Positions 11,081 to 22,587 of a DNA stretch of 64,000 bases are shown here, piece by piece; the first letter of the stretch is position 1, and every line of letters begins with the position of its first letter. The DNA is taken from the NCBI GenBank assembly GCA_015680905.1, contig CM027378.1:4278001-4342000 (forward strand). The letters run 5' to 3'. The notes under the pieces are model-generated. The model saw nothing but the letters and a program-made list of their open reading frames with translations, searched no databases and was not told the DNA's origin. A program made the position numbers and the translations under genes. The DNA is from Coptis chinensis. Its lineage: Eukaryota > Streptophyta > Magnoliopsida > Ranunculales > Ranunculaceae.

Positions 11081-11230
11081 CTACCTCAGAGGGCTAACAA
11101 TGGCAGCTGGAGAGTTAGGGAACCAAGTCAAAACAAGCCTGACAATCAGCAGCGTGTTGTAGATTCCCAGGAAATTCAATACTCCATTGACAGCCACAAT
11201 TCTAGCTACTAAATCACCTGGTAAAAATGT
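11081..11230 (-). pseudogene. YlmG/YGGT-family (YlmG2-like) gene fragment
   Basis: Minus-strand reading from 11225 to the stop at 11083 gives PGDLVARIVAVNG, then LNFLGIYNTLLIVRL and TWFPNSPAAIVSPLR. This matches the first half of the YGGT domain of plastid YlmG2-type membrane proteins, which act in chloroplast nucleoid or division-related processes. The frame ends where the family normally continues with its second hydrophobic half. Upstream on the minus strand (11230-11585) is a Pro/Ser-rich stretch with GC-richer composition that could be the transit-peptide exon, but it is interrupted. A 30-base piece coding for LNFL-IYN is repeated at about 11015-11048. This is a broken duplicate. Confidence 0.72.
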
Positions 11231-11589
11231 TGGGAGTTTTCAATTTAGAGGTGAGAAACTCGAATCTAGTTTTCAATGGCAACTTTCAACTTTCAATTTG
11301 GGGTTTTTTAATGGTGAGAAACTCGAATTGTTGGAGATTTGTGGTAATTCAATCGGGCACTCGAAGGTTTGCACGAATTGAAATTCGAATTTGGGGTTTT
11401 TTTGTTAGGGTTTCGAAGGGTTTGGGTGAAAGAGATGACCGGTAAGGGTAGGTTTTCCCGGTTTCGATTTGGTGGGAGGGGTGTATTGGGCTTTGTTGTT
11501 TGGGCTTGGGTTGGAGGCTGCCCGATCTAATTTGAGTGGCGCCCAATACAGCACCCATTACTAACTTTTTAGCTAAGAGTTTCAAAACC

Positions 11590-12160
11590 GTTAATACCCT
11601 TTACAATAAAAACTGTAAGTTATATTACAAATTCAGCTAGGTAGATTGGTTTGTGCTTGCATTTAGGTTTCTCTCTTAATTAACAATTTTACCAAAAAAA
11701 TTATTGTACGAGAAAGGCATCCAGGTTTATCTGATTATCCCGGCCATGGTTATATAACCCGACCGAAATTGTTATATAATCTCATTGATCTGATCCGACC
11801 CTTTCAACCAGTGGTCCGGTTCGGTTTAATTTTAAAGCACTGATTATTATTAGGGCACCCTATTATTATTGCCACACAGTTCTATTTTTCTATAAAAACT
11901 AAAAGGTAGTTGCCTGTCCCCTTCAGCTGCCTAAATGAGCACATGCGTACCTGCCCCGAGCTACTAGTTAGATGCGCACAGCCATAAGTTAGATGCGTAC
12001 CTACTTAGCTCGAAAACAAAAAAAAAAGTAGTTGCCGACTGTAGCTGCCTAAATGAGTAAATGCATTTTTTTTTTGTAATAGTAATAAAATGAGTAAATG
12101 CTGCCCGAGCTAGTAGGTACGCATCTAATTTCGTGATTCCGAATGAAATGTCAAATATAC
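11590..12160. other. Spacer with short dispersed repeats
   Basis: No gene seen. The phrase AGTTGCC..AGCTGCCTAAATGAG occurs at about 11908 and 12031, and TAGATGCG(C/T)AC with variants occurs at 11969, 11990 and, in inverse orientation, near 12115. This suggests an old local duplication or inversion. Confidence 0.45.
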
Positions 12161-12356
12161 CCATAGTTCGTGATTCCGAATGAAATTTCAAAATTCCATT
12201 TGGAATTTTGGTTTTTTAAAAAAACGGAATTCCAAATATAAAGTCGAAATATTTGAAATTCTAAAATTATTTGAAATTTCAAATGTGATAGGAGTTGAAA
12301 TTTAATGAATTTCAAATTTATTGAAATTCCAAAAATTTTGAAATTCCGAACTATGG
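12161..12356. mobile_element. Short foldback element (MITE candidate)
   Basis: The ends are inverted repeats: CCATAGTTCG at 12161 and CGAACTATGG ending at 12356, extended inward by imperfect pairing of GAAATTTCAAAATT with AATTTTGAAATTCC. The flanks share ATATAC (12155-12160 and 12357-12362), a possible target duplication. The interior is AT-rich with GAAATTC-type motifs and no coding. The superfamily is uncertain. Confidence 0.55.
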
Positions 12357-12992
12357 ATATACCTTTGTGAGATATATACTATAAATTTTGCATGTGTATA
12401 GCTATTGGTTCGGTTGTGGGGGAGTGCGAATTTGTTGCACACAGATTTATCCATGTGTTTGTTGACACTGCAGCTCATTAGACCACGTATCAATCTTTTT
12501 AAACTCAGATTTTGGACTTAGTAATAAAAATAAAAATAAAAATTTTAATCCGTTCAGACCAAACTGCCCTCATCTTCTACAAAGCAAATTCTAGCTGTTG
12601 CAAAGTACTTGAAGATAAAAATAAGAGCTAGGTTCTCTACACTGTGAATAATGGAAGACCAATATTAAACTCTGAAACCATGGTAATTTAAACACACTAC
12701 CAAAATCTGTTTGAGATTTAAAGACATTTCCAAACGTCTTTGACTAAAATTTTTAGTTAGGTTAAGAACATAATAGAAATTTACTGTCTTGGGACTTGGG
12801 CACTACCCAAATATTCTTTTTCTTTTTGCAAACCTGTACTACAAATCTACAATCATTGATGTGGGAGAGAAGAGTTATCTGAAATTTACAGAGTAAAATA
12901 TGAGGGTAGTTTGGTCAGAAAGGGTTAAACTTTAGTAGTTTTATTTTTAGAAAAAATCTATTGTGCAAAAAGAGAGAGAGAGTGGTGTAGTC
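12357..12992. other. Spacer upstream of the cyclase
   Basis: AT-rich, no gene homology. It ends with a short AG microsatellite (12970-12982) next to the hAT-type element. Confidence 0.5.
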
Positions 12993-13425
12993 CAAGGCCG
13001 AAAATATCGGTCGATTTTTCGAAAAATCGCCGATATATATCGTTTTTTCAGCCATCCGACTTCGAAAAATCCGAAATTTCGGCTCCGAAAATTTGATATT
13101 TTTAATCGATATATATCGGTAAAACCGATATAAAGATATATATCGTGATATATTTTCGACATATTCGATATATTCGATATATATCGTTTGACTTGGTTGG
13201 ACAGTTTGACTTTTAACCGATTTTGTTGACTGTTGACCGATATATCCCGATATATATCGTTATATATCGGCGATATTTCCGATATATTCCGATTTTTCAT
13301 TTTTTTTTAATTTTATCACCAAAATAGGCAAAAACGATTTATCTCTCCGACATATCGATATATCCGATATATATCTTTTTTTGGCCCCTCCGATATATCC
13401 TAATATCCCGAAATATTTGGCCTTG
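12993..13425. mobile_element. hAT-type MITE upstream of the cyclase gene
   Basis: The 433-bp element starts CAAGGCCGAAAATATCGG and ends CGAAATATTTGGCCTTG, so its terminal repeats are CAAGGCC plus a looser inner part. It is flanked by a perfect 8-bp duplication, GTGTAGTC, at 12985-12992 and 13426-13433. An 8-bp duplication and CA...TG-type ends fit the hAT superfamily. The interior is rich in GATATATCG palindromes and has no open frame of note. It lies 519 bases upstream of the cyclase ATG. Confidence 0.82.
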
Positions 13426-13433
13426 GTGTAGTC

Positions 13434-13943
13434 AATAGAGGCCACTCATGACAGCAAAAAAATGTGTGTATTGCATCACAAAATACTGTGCAAAAGCCCA
13501 GATTTATGCGGACTGGTGCAGCAGGGATACTCTAAAACTGCTATTATTTTTAGTTTTTTTTATTACTAAAGTCCAATGCTAAAAAGAAAAGGACTGATAT
13601 GTAGGTAACCCGAAACCCATCAAAAAACGAGTTTTTGGATACCGATCACCCGAATGAACACCCCTACGGCCCTACTTGAAGCCATACTAATACACCATGC
13701 AAGAGTACAAAAGGAAACGCCCCAAAACAAACTTAGACGCAAAAACCAAATCGTAGACTTTGTTATAAGCCAATTTATTTTTAACTTTATCTTCTGTGTG
13801 AGGCCTTCTTGTCAAGTACTTTTGTACATTTTTCATTCCTAAATCTATCTCATGTATATAACAATGTCCAAAGTGTGGTTCCATTAATAGGACTAACTAT
13901 ACATCGATCGGTCGAGCAAAGTGCATTATTATCTGCAAAGAGC
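13434..13943 (+). promoter_or_regulatory. Proximal upstream region of the cyclase, with candidate TATA box
   Basis: About 510 bases separate the hAT-type MITE from the ATG. TATATAA at 13855-13861, 83 bases before the ATG, is the best TATA candidate; the leader would then be some 50 bases. No in-frame upstream ATG exists between the candidate TATA box and 13944. No cis-element can be assigned with confidence. Confidence 0.35.
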
Positions 13944-16900
13944 ATGTGGAAGCTCAAGATTGCTGAAAGGAGTGATAGCCCATGGGTTTTTAGCACGAAT
14001 GATTTCACTGGAAGACAATTTTGGGAGTATGATCCTAACTACGGAACTCCTGAAGAGAGAGCTGAAGTTGAGAAAGCCCGCGAGAAGTACACTAAAAACC
14101 GCTTTCAAGTCAGGCCATGCAGCGACGCTCTATTGCAGTTACAGGTGAGATGATCGGCAAACTATACTTGCACGCACGTTTAACACATTATCTACTAGCA
14201 AGGCAGAGTTGCACACTTGCACAAGTACAACCAACGCGTCTGTTCATTACACTTTTCGCTCTGGTAACCTCCAAAAGATTATCAAAGTAATTAAAATCTA
14301 GCTTTCTTCCAATACATGCAAATTTTGAATATATAGTATGATTTTTGTGTAGTTTAAAAGCTCATAATTTTAGTGCAGTTTCGCAACATATATATATATT
14401 AGGATTTTGCCCTTAAGCCGGAAAATTGATCTTGGTGGTTATTACTGAATGCAGCTCACAAACGAGAATCAGTTCTCTCAAAATTTACCTGCAGTTAGAC
14501 TAAGAGACGATGAAGAGGTGACAAATGAGGCTGTTACAATAACATTGCGAAGAGCTGTCCATTTTTGTTCTGCTATGCAAGCAAGTGATGGACATTGGCC
14601 TGCTGAGAATTCAGCTCCGTTGTTTTTGCTTCCCCCCCTGGTAACATAACTTTAATATGCTCCATCAAGTGTGTACACCGTACCATATGTATAGTAGTAG
14701 AGTTCAGTTTTGCTGTCTGGAGATTTTGTGTTCAGCTGTCCAGCCAATCAGAAGGCTTGAGAATAGGATTTCTTTGCAATTAAATATTTCTACGATTTTG
14801 CAGAACTTTGACTCATATGTAGTAACATAGTACAAAATATCAAGATATAGGTATTTATCGATATTCAATTTCTGGATATGTATTGTGGATATATCCTCCT
14901 CTTTGGGGATATTTGACATTGTTTCACATGCAAATATCGTGGATATATCTAAAATATCAACAAATATCATGGATATTGTAGATATTTATTGATATATCAT
15001 GATACATAATTTATATTTATTTGAAATATAATGGTAAATATTAAATAAAATTGTTATATACACAAAATATCATAAAATATCACAAATATCGTAAATATCA
15101 TCAAAATATCACTGATATTTATAGTCGTATATATCTCTAAACATATCGTGATATTTATATATCTTTTTCTGAAATCTGGATAGATATCCCCAAATATCCC
15201 CAAATATCGCGATATATCGGGATATTTTGTACTATGTGTAGTACGGGTGTTGCATACTTGCATGTTAGAATCTGGATACATATTTTGGATATATTTCTGT
15301 GGGGATATATTGCTATGGTGATATACCAAGAAATATTAACAAGTATTGTTAGATTGTTGATAATTCTTGATATACCGTACCGTTGATTATTTAAAAAATA
15401 TATATTTATAGTGATAAATTTTCAATGTAATTGAGATCATCAACCAAGCTAGAACAGTTGATATTCGGGATATATCATGACATTTTCCTAATATTCTAAT
15501 ATCGTGAATATTCGTAGTTAACACAATCGATTTGATTTCGTGGAAGTTGAATCCTCCATAGATATTATACTATGGTTGTATCAATGTTTTTTTTTTTTTT
15601 TTTTTTTGGGTTTTTTTCAGACGTACCCTCTTTATAATTGGGAATTAGACATACTCCCACCCCTCTCCCACCTCTTTAACACCTTGATGCCGATCTACAA
15701 GGTTTGACTGTTTTTTTTTGGAAGAAAATCCAAAACTTAGACTTACCGTTAAAATTTTGTATTTTCTATCAAAGGGGGTTTTTTTTTTAGGAAGAAAATA
15801 AAAAAACCTAGACTAACAGTCAAACCTTATTGACCCGCATCAAAGTGTTAGAGTGGGGACTAAAGAAGATTAGAGTGGGAATATGTCTAATTCCCAATTA
15901 TAAATGGGTGGGTGGGTATGTCTAAACTCTAAAATACCCCTTTTTTTTTTTTTTTTTTTTATAAAGATATCAATGTTACAAAGGATTGGCGGAAAGGGAA
16001 AAAACACAAAAACAAACAAAATGATATAGACGCGCGTCCTGTACGGATGTACCAAAAACATCTTACACGCAAAAAAGTGAAAAACCGTAGTAGGAAACCT
16101 TAGATTAAACCACATTATAATTTATTTATGCACGAGTCACGAGGCTTGTTTTTGTTATCAAATTAAGACGATCCCAAAAAAGATGTAACAAAATATAGTA
16201 TGTACGTTAAGGAGCAAGTCTCTCCAATAAGTTCGTTATATGACAGGCAAAAATATCATGACAAAGTATACATGACACGTTTATCAGTTTATGTGACATG
16301 CAAAAATTTCACGACACATTTAGTCCCTGACTTAGCTCATTAAGTAAGCAGCATGTTGCCTGAAATCCCTGAGAAGGATATTTTGGCAAATGTAATCTCA
16401 GTATCTCACTAATAAATTAAGGGTAAAATTTTAAAAATACATTTTAGTTACGTTTGAATGTTTGATAGGGATTTGGGAATGTACCATTTGCAGGTCATGG
16501 CACTGTATATTACTGCAACAACTAATTCCATACTGTCATCAGAGCATAGAAAGGAGATTTTGCGTTACATATACAACCATCAGGTTTGTCTAGCGACATT
16601 GCCCCATTTGCACATTGTTAAATTATTTCACTCTGCTTTATGCTAACTTTATCTTACACCATGTTCCAATAATTTCTCTGCCAATTGACTTGGAAAGACT
16701 TGGTCACTTGGCCAGTGTGAGTGAGACTTGGCCTCGGTTTGGTTTTTCTGTTTCAATAAGCGCGTAGAGCTAAATCAAGGGGTTTATTTATCAACAGTGA
16801 GTGCCGCGGGTAGAAGTCCTAAAAAAAATGACAATGCTTGGGACGTGCACTTGAAAATTTAATATAAGCTAATTATTTTTGGGACGTGCACTTGAAAAAT

Positions 16901-19900
16901 GACAATTTAACATTTCTACAAAAAAATTCAGATTATTCTAAAATTTGTAGCTACGGAAACATATGTCTATGCGTAAAGGTAACGGTGAAAATGTTTTGTC
17001 CAGAATTCTGTTGGTTTCTGACACTAAAAAACTCATGATCGGTAGTGCAGTTATAGGCCCCGGAACCTTTCCCGACGTCCCCTAGTCTGGGAGTCATTTC
17101 TACCTGAAGTGACTCAACACAGCTATAGTACTAACTACTAACTTATCATGCTTTGTTATAGAACCATGATGGAGGTTGGGGATTTCACATAGAGGGTCAT
17201 AGCACCATGTTTGGTACTGCACTCAATTACATTGCGCTGCGTTTGCTAGGAGAAGAAGCTAATGCTGGGGTTGTAGATAAAGCACGAAAATGGATCCTTG
17301 ATCATGGTGGAGTAACATCGATACCATCCTGGGGAAAAACTTATCTATCAGTAAGAAGATATTAAGCAATCTGTCTTCTTGATATTTGGCTAATACCACT
17401 CCTTTGAATTTTTTGACTAATAGGATAAAGTTAATTTCTCATTTGGTGTAGGTTCTTGGTGTATATGAGTGGTCAGGCCTGAACCCAATGCCTCCAGAGT
17501 TTTGGTTTTCTCCTTCATATTTTCCTATACATCCAGGTCTGCATTTCATTTTGTTAAGGAAAAAGAATAGAAAATGGAAACCTGGTATAATGAACAAAAG
17601 TAAAGTGCAAGCACATTGCTTCTAATTCCAGCTATATAAATGTGTTGCAGGAAAAATGTGGTGTTTTTGTCGTTTGACTTACATGCCCATGGCATATCTA
17701 TATGGGAAGAAGTTTGTCGGTCCCATCACAGATCTCATACTTTCCTTGAGGGAGGAACTATATACTCAACGATATCAAGAAATCGATTGGAATAAAGCAC
17801 GTCATTCTTGCTGCAAGGTTGGTAACAGTGTGCTCTGATCTCCGGTCTATATTATTTGAAGAGTGAAAAATGAGCTTCAAGTGTTCGATTTACAGCATGA
17901 TATGAGCATTTTTAACAGGACAAGATTCATGATGTGTGCTTTTGTTGCAGGAGGATCTTTACACTCCCCATTCTTTAATACAAGATTTCATATGGGATAG
18001 CCTTTATTTTTTGAGTGAGCCTTTACTGAAGCATTGGCCATTTTCCTTGTTGCGAGAAAAATCTCTGCAAGAGGTGATTAAACACATTCATTATGAAGAT
18101 GAAAACACTCGATACATGAATATAGCAAGCATTGAGAAGGTAATGAATCTGAGAAGGAAAACCATTTTTGTATGGGAGAAAAGGGGAAACATATTCTTGT
18201 AACGTGTTATAAAAAACAATCTCATGTCATGATGTGCAGGTATATAACATGCTTTCCTGCTGGGCAGAAGATCCGAATTCGGACGCCTTCAAGTATCATC
18301 TTGCCAGGATCCGGGACTACTTGTGGATTGCTGAAGACGGAATGAAAATGCAGGTTAGCTAGTGCCTGGATTTATGTGTTTGAAAAAAAGGAAGTATTAA
18401 ACCCCAAATTTGTGTCAGTAAATACTCAAAAGGTATATATGCACATAATTTGTTTGAATAAAAATATACTAAATTTTGCTGGAAATGCATACATGAAAAT
18501 TTAGTGGAGAAATGGATGACAACTCTTACAATAAACTCTTATGCATATACTTCTATTGCAGAACCTTGGTAGTCAGAGCTGGGATGCTTTTTTTGCTATT
18601 CAAGCGATCTTGGCATGTAATCTTCTTGAAGAATATGGGCCTACACTCAAAAGAGGGCATGAATTCTTGAAAAAATCACAAGTACATATTTATTATTATT
18701 ATTTTTTTGCCCATTACTATCTGTTGTTTCTAAGGGGTCCAATTAACTGTGGAAGATTCAAGAAAATCCTCAAGGCGACTTTCGAAGTATGTATCGTCAC
18801 ACTTCTAAAGGTGCATGGCCCTTTTCAGATCGAGATACCGCATGGCAGGTCTCAGATTGTACAGCAGAAGGAGTAAAGGTATTGGCCACTCCACTATCGT
18901 TGCAGTGAAACATAATTATCTCTTTCAAAAATATATTCACAATTCTAACTTTGAGTGTATATTCCATTTACTTACAGGTTATGCTCTTGTTATCACAATT
19001 GCCAGTAGATATTGTTGGAGAGAAAATGGAACCAAAGAGATTATATGATGCTGTCAACATCCTTCTTTCCCTTCAAGTAAGAAATTCATTCCATAAAACC
19101 AATTGTAATCATCGTATTGAAAACCATATAGCACTCCTAATTCCTGTACGTTTAATTGCACTTCCACTGGAATAAAATTAAATATTTTGTACCATGATAG
19201 AGTAAAAATGGTGGATTTACAGCATGGGAGCCCAAAGGAGCGAAATCATGGTTAGAGGTACTTATGTGAAATCTGTCCGTGTCTTTGTTTCCTTTTATTT
19301 CTTTTGATTCCCGGTGCTAATATGGAAGACTATTTGCAACTGAAAACTGCTTTAGATTTCTTTTACTGTCACAAGATTGAATACAAGAAGAGCAACAAGG
19401 AGAAAATATCCTAAACCTGCTTTTAATTAATAATATGCAACCCCGCCCTCTCGCAACTATCAGTCTCAATTGCCTCTGTTTATAGAAAAAGTACGACATC
19501 TCCACGTGCCAAATTTTCAATATTTCTATTCAAGATTTGCTTCTCTCTGCAAAATATTCACGTTCAATTCAAGTTGTTGTACTGTACCCTTAAAAATGCC
19601 AAAGATTTTGATCTAGTAGGGATAAAGGATTTGGATTCACATGAATGAAGAATGATGATTAATTGTATTGATGTTTTTAAAACGAACTTTTTGACCAAAA
19701 GCATACTCAACTCGTTACTTCCTATTTATTCTAATTATTCTTAATTTCTTAGTAGCTTTCCCAAGTCCCATATATTGATATTAAGAACTGTCTCTGCTGC
19801 TGGTTGATCTTATGATAAATGTTTGGCACATACAATGCAGTTGTCTTTTCTATCTTTCTCCGTTATTTTTCTTTTTATAGTTAAAGCATATAATAATGAT

Positions 19901-22587
19901 GGCGTTGGGATTATTTTTGTAGGTGCTTAATCCTTCAGAGGTTTTTGCCAACAGTGTTGTTGAGCATGAGTAAGTTTTATGGCCTTTTTTTTTGTCATGT
20001 GTATTAGAAAAAAATGTACATTTTGCAAAATGAGAAATATTCGTTTAGAAGTGGACTGAGACTGATAGCATGGTCAACTTTGGAAAAGGAAAAAAAAATG
20101 GACTAATAGGAGGTTTATGAATTATGAAGAAACTGGTCGCAAAAGAAGAATTGTCAGTGATTTATGCTATATGAAAGGGTTTTTAACTAGAAAAAATCTA
20201 GTTCTGCCCTTGTAGAGATTTGCTAATAAATCGTGCGTCAAATGGTGGAGGGGAAAGTTTTATCAGAGTATTAAAAGCTAACCGCGAGTGCACACCTTTT
20301 TGTACACAGTTCAGCTACACACTGCTCTGCGGTCTTCTACTTTATAGCAACATGCTTCTCCGAAAAAAATTGTGGTCCTAATTGTCTTTCGCACCATTTC
20401 TGTTGAACCACATATACTCTTAAGTCTCAACGCAAATATGATCTGTGCAGGTACGCCGAGTGTACTTCATCAGCAATCCAAGCTCTAGTGATGTTCAAGA
20501 ATTTATATCCTGAACATCGTACTCATGAAATTAGACTTTCCATTGCAAGAGCAGTACATTTTCTTGAAGAGATACAAAGGCCTGATGGTTCATGGTATAT
20601 ATTTTCAACTATACATGCATGCTCAATCTACAAATTCCCAAAAAAGTATATGAAAAAGAAACCACAAGGACATTTTCATTTGCTAAACAAAGACATCCTT
20701 AATTTTTTTTTCTAGGTATATCCAAAACTTTAATTTTTGAATTTTACTTGTTGACAACTACAACAGTCAATGTAAAAATCATAAAAAAACACTTTAATCC
20801 TTTGTTATACACTGGATATCTGAATATCCAGAAGCTGCATATGTTGAGCGTTTGTTGTAGGTAAAAAGCAGGGGGGAAAATGCCGATATCCCACAGAGTC
20901 ATAAGGGTTCATCTTGTACATTTTTTTTTCCTGTCATATCAGTTGGCTGTTTTTTTTCTTTGACACTGCGTTCACACTGCTGAATATAAGTGAGCCATTC
21001 AGCACAGAATTTCTTGTTTGCTTTTCCACAATGTTTCACACATTTGAATTACAATAAGCATTCAGCACCAATCCTATTGCTGAACTTTGAATGCTGAAAA
21101 TTGAACTCTGAAGTAACCTCATTTATAGCTTATCCATTTGCAATCTTCTTCTTCTACAGAGTAATGATTAATTATAGCTTATCCATTAAAATTATTCATA
21201 AAAATATTAATTACATATAGCCATATAGGTATGGCAACTGGGGAGTATGCTTTACCTACGGCACATGGTTTGGAGTAGAAGGGTTAGTAGCTGCTGGGAA
21301 AACCTACAGAAATTGCAAGGCAATCCAGTCAGCTTGCCAGTTTTTGCTACATACACAACGAGATTCAGATGGTTGGGGTGAGAGTTATGTTTCTTGTCCA
21401 GATGAGGTAACATCCTTGAGAAAAGTGTGTTGAAATTGACTGACATATGCACATCCAGATTGCTTCTATAATCCAATCATCTGGTCCTTCATGACATAAC
21501 TGTCTCCAACTGCTAGAGACTCCTAGCACATTGGAAGATGAGTTCTATTATGCAATGAAGTACCAGAGCCAGGAAAATATCTAACAAAATATAATCGTCC
21601 AATTGTCTTTTTATCTTTCTATATATTTTATTTTAACCTTTTTGTGAATAGGAATATACACATCTTGAAGGCAATAGATCGAATTTAGTTCAAACTGCCT
21701 GGGCGATGATGGCTCTTATTTGTGCTGGACAGGTTTCTTTTCTTATTCTTGAAAGAATGTTTTGTATATATATTGATTGAGACGACAGAACCATGTTGCA
21801 TTATAATTTCTTCTTGATAATCAGGCCAAAAGAGATCCCACGCCTTTGCATAGAGCAGCAAGGCTACTAATCAATTCGCAAATGGAAAATGGGAGTTTTC
21901 CCCAACAGGTAATCTACATACAGGTTATGTGTGTCCTAGCGGCGTATCATTATTTACTAACAGAAAAATGATTGAACTTTGTATCCTAGTACTCATCAAT
22001 TGTAGATAATGTTGTGATGATCAACAAAAAGTCAATTAATAACAGTGAAAATAAAGATTCAGAGGGTGTTCGAACTAGATCTAAACTTAATTTTTACGTC
22101 CAATTTCAGCGCTCCTTGTCTATTACTACTTAAGTATAGCATGCCCAGTAAGCAGTGCCTTTTCAAGTATTTTTGTGGTTAGATGGACCATTATTCGCAT
22201 ATATAGATGAAAACAGATAAATTTTCATTGTTTAGTATAATGTTTGGGGTTTCTAGTTCTTCACCTTGACTTACAAATAAAATTAAAACTAACTCTGGTC
22301 CAGAATTTATGTTAGGTATAGCACGTATCCTTATCAGTTCTTGTTTTAGGTACAATTTTCGTATCAAACAACTGAACCAGACAAAATTGAAATGGCGATT
22401 GTGAGGGTAGATTTTCATCGATGACGAAGTTACTTACACTTCACGTTCTGTTTTTCTATGGCAGGAAGTGACCGGGACGTCCTCGAAGAATCTAATGCTA
22501 CATTACGCAGCGTACAGATATATCTTCCCGTTATGGGCTCTTGCAGAATATCGTAACTGCATGAAATTGCCTACTACAATCCTGTAA
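13944..22587 (+). CDS. Oxidosqualene cyclase (triterpene synthase), complete, 18 exons
   Basis: Exons: 13944-14144, 14455-14640, 16494-16583, 17162-17350, 17452-17536, 17651-17817, 17951-18139, 18240-18353, 18562-18681, 18756-18878, 18978-19076, 19201-19257, 19923-19969, 20451-20594, 21229-21406, 21652-21732, 21825-21908, 22465-22587. They total 2277 bases (758 codons plus stop), the family's normal size, with every intron GT-AG and phases matching. The start MWKLKIAE is the usual OSC start. Visible: QW-type motifs (QASDGHW, NHDGGWG, RPDGSW, RDSDGWG), the protonating SDCTAE motif (Asp about residue 481), and MWCFCR at about 253-258, where beta-amyrin synthases have MWCYCR and lupeol synthases MLCYCR. 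The enzyme cyclises 2,3-oxidosqualene at the ER membrane. Overall it resembles the beta-amyrin/lupeol-like clade rather than cycloartenol synthase, but the product cannot be read from sequence. Intron 2 (1853 bases) holds a MITE and a foldback element. Confidence 0.95.
14826..15236. mobile_element. hAT-type MITE in cyclase intron 2
   Basis: The 411-bp element starts CATAGTACAAAATATC and ends GGGATATTTTGTACTATG, giving terminal inverted repeats of about 16 bases. It is flanked by TGTAGTAA (14818-14825) and TGTAGTAC (15237-15244), an 8-bp duplication with one mismatch. The interior is packed with AAATATC, GATATATC and ATCGCGAT-type palindromes, similar in style to the element at 12993-13425. 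No coding. Related degenerate GATAT-rich sequence continues to about 15530. Confidence 0.8.
15620..15945. mobile_element. Foldback element (long inverted repeat) in cyclase intron 2
   Basis: TTTATAATTGGGAATTAGAC near 15630 is mirrored by GTCTAATTCCCAATTATAAA near 15884. CAAGGTTTGACTG near 15700 is mirrored by CAGTCAAACCTT near 15809. The two arms of roughly 100-150 bases can fold into a hairpin around a T/A-rich centre. Both outer sides carry long T runs (15584-15608 and 15942-15960). This looks like a stem-loop MITE; the exact ends and a target duplication are unclear. Confidence 0.65.

Noticed and set aside
13809-13943. N-terminal extension of the cyclase frame upstream of ATG 13944
   Set aside because: The frame is open, but no upstream ATG occurs in it, and MWKLKIAE is the usual start of the family.
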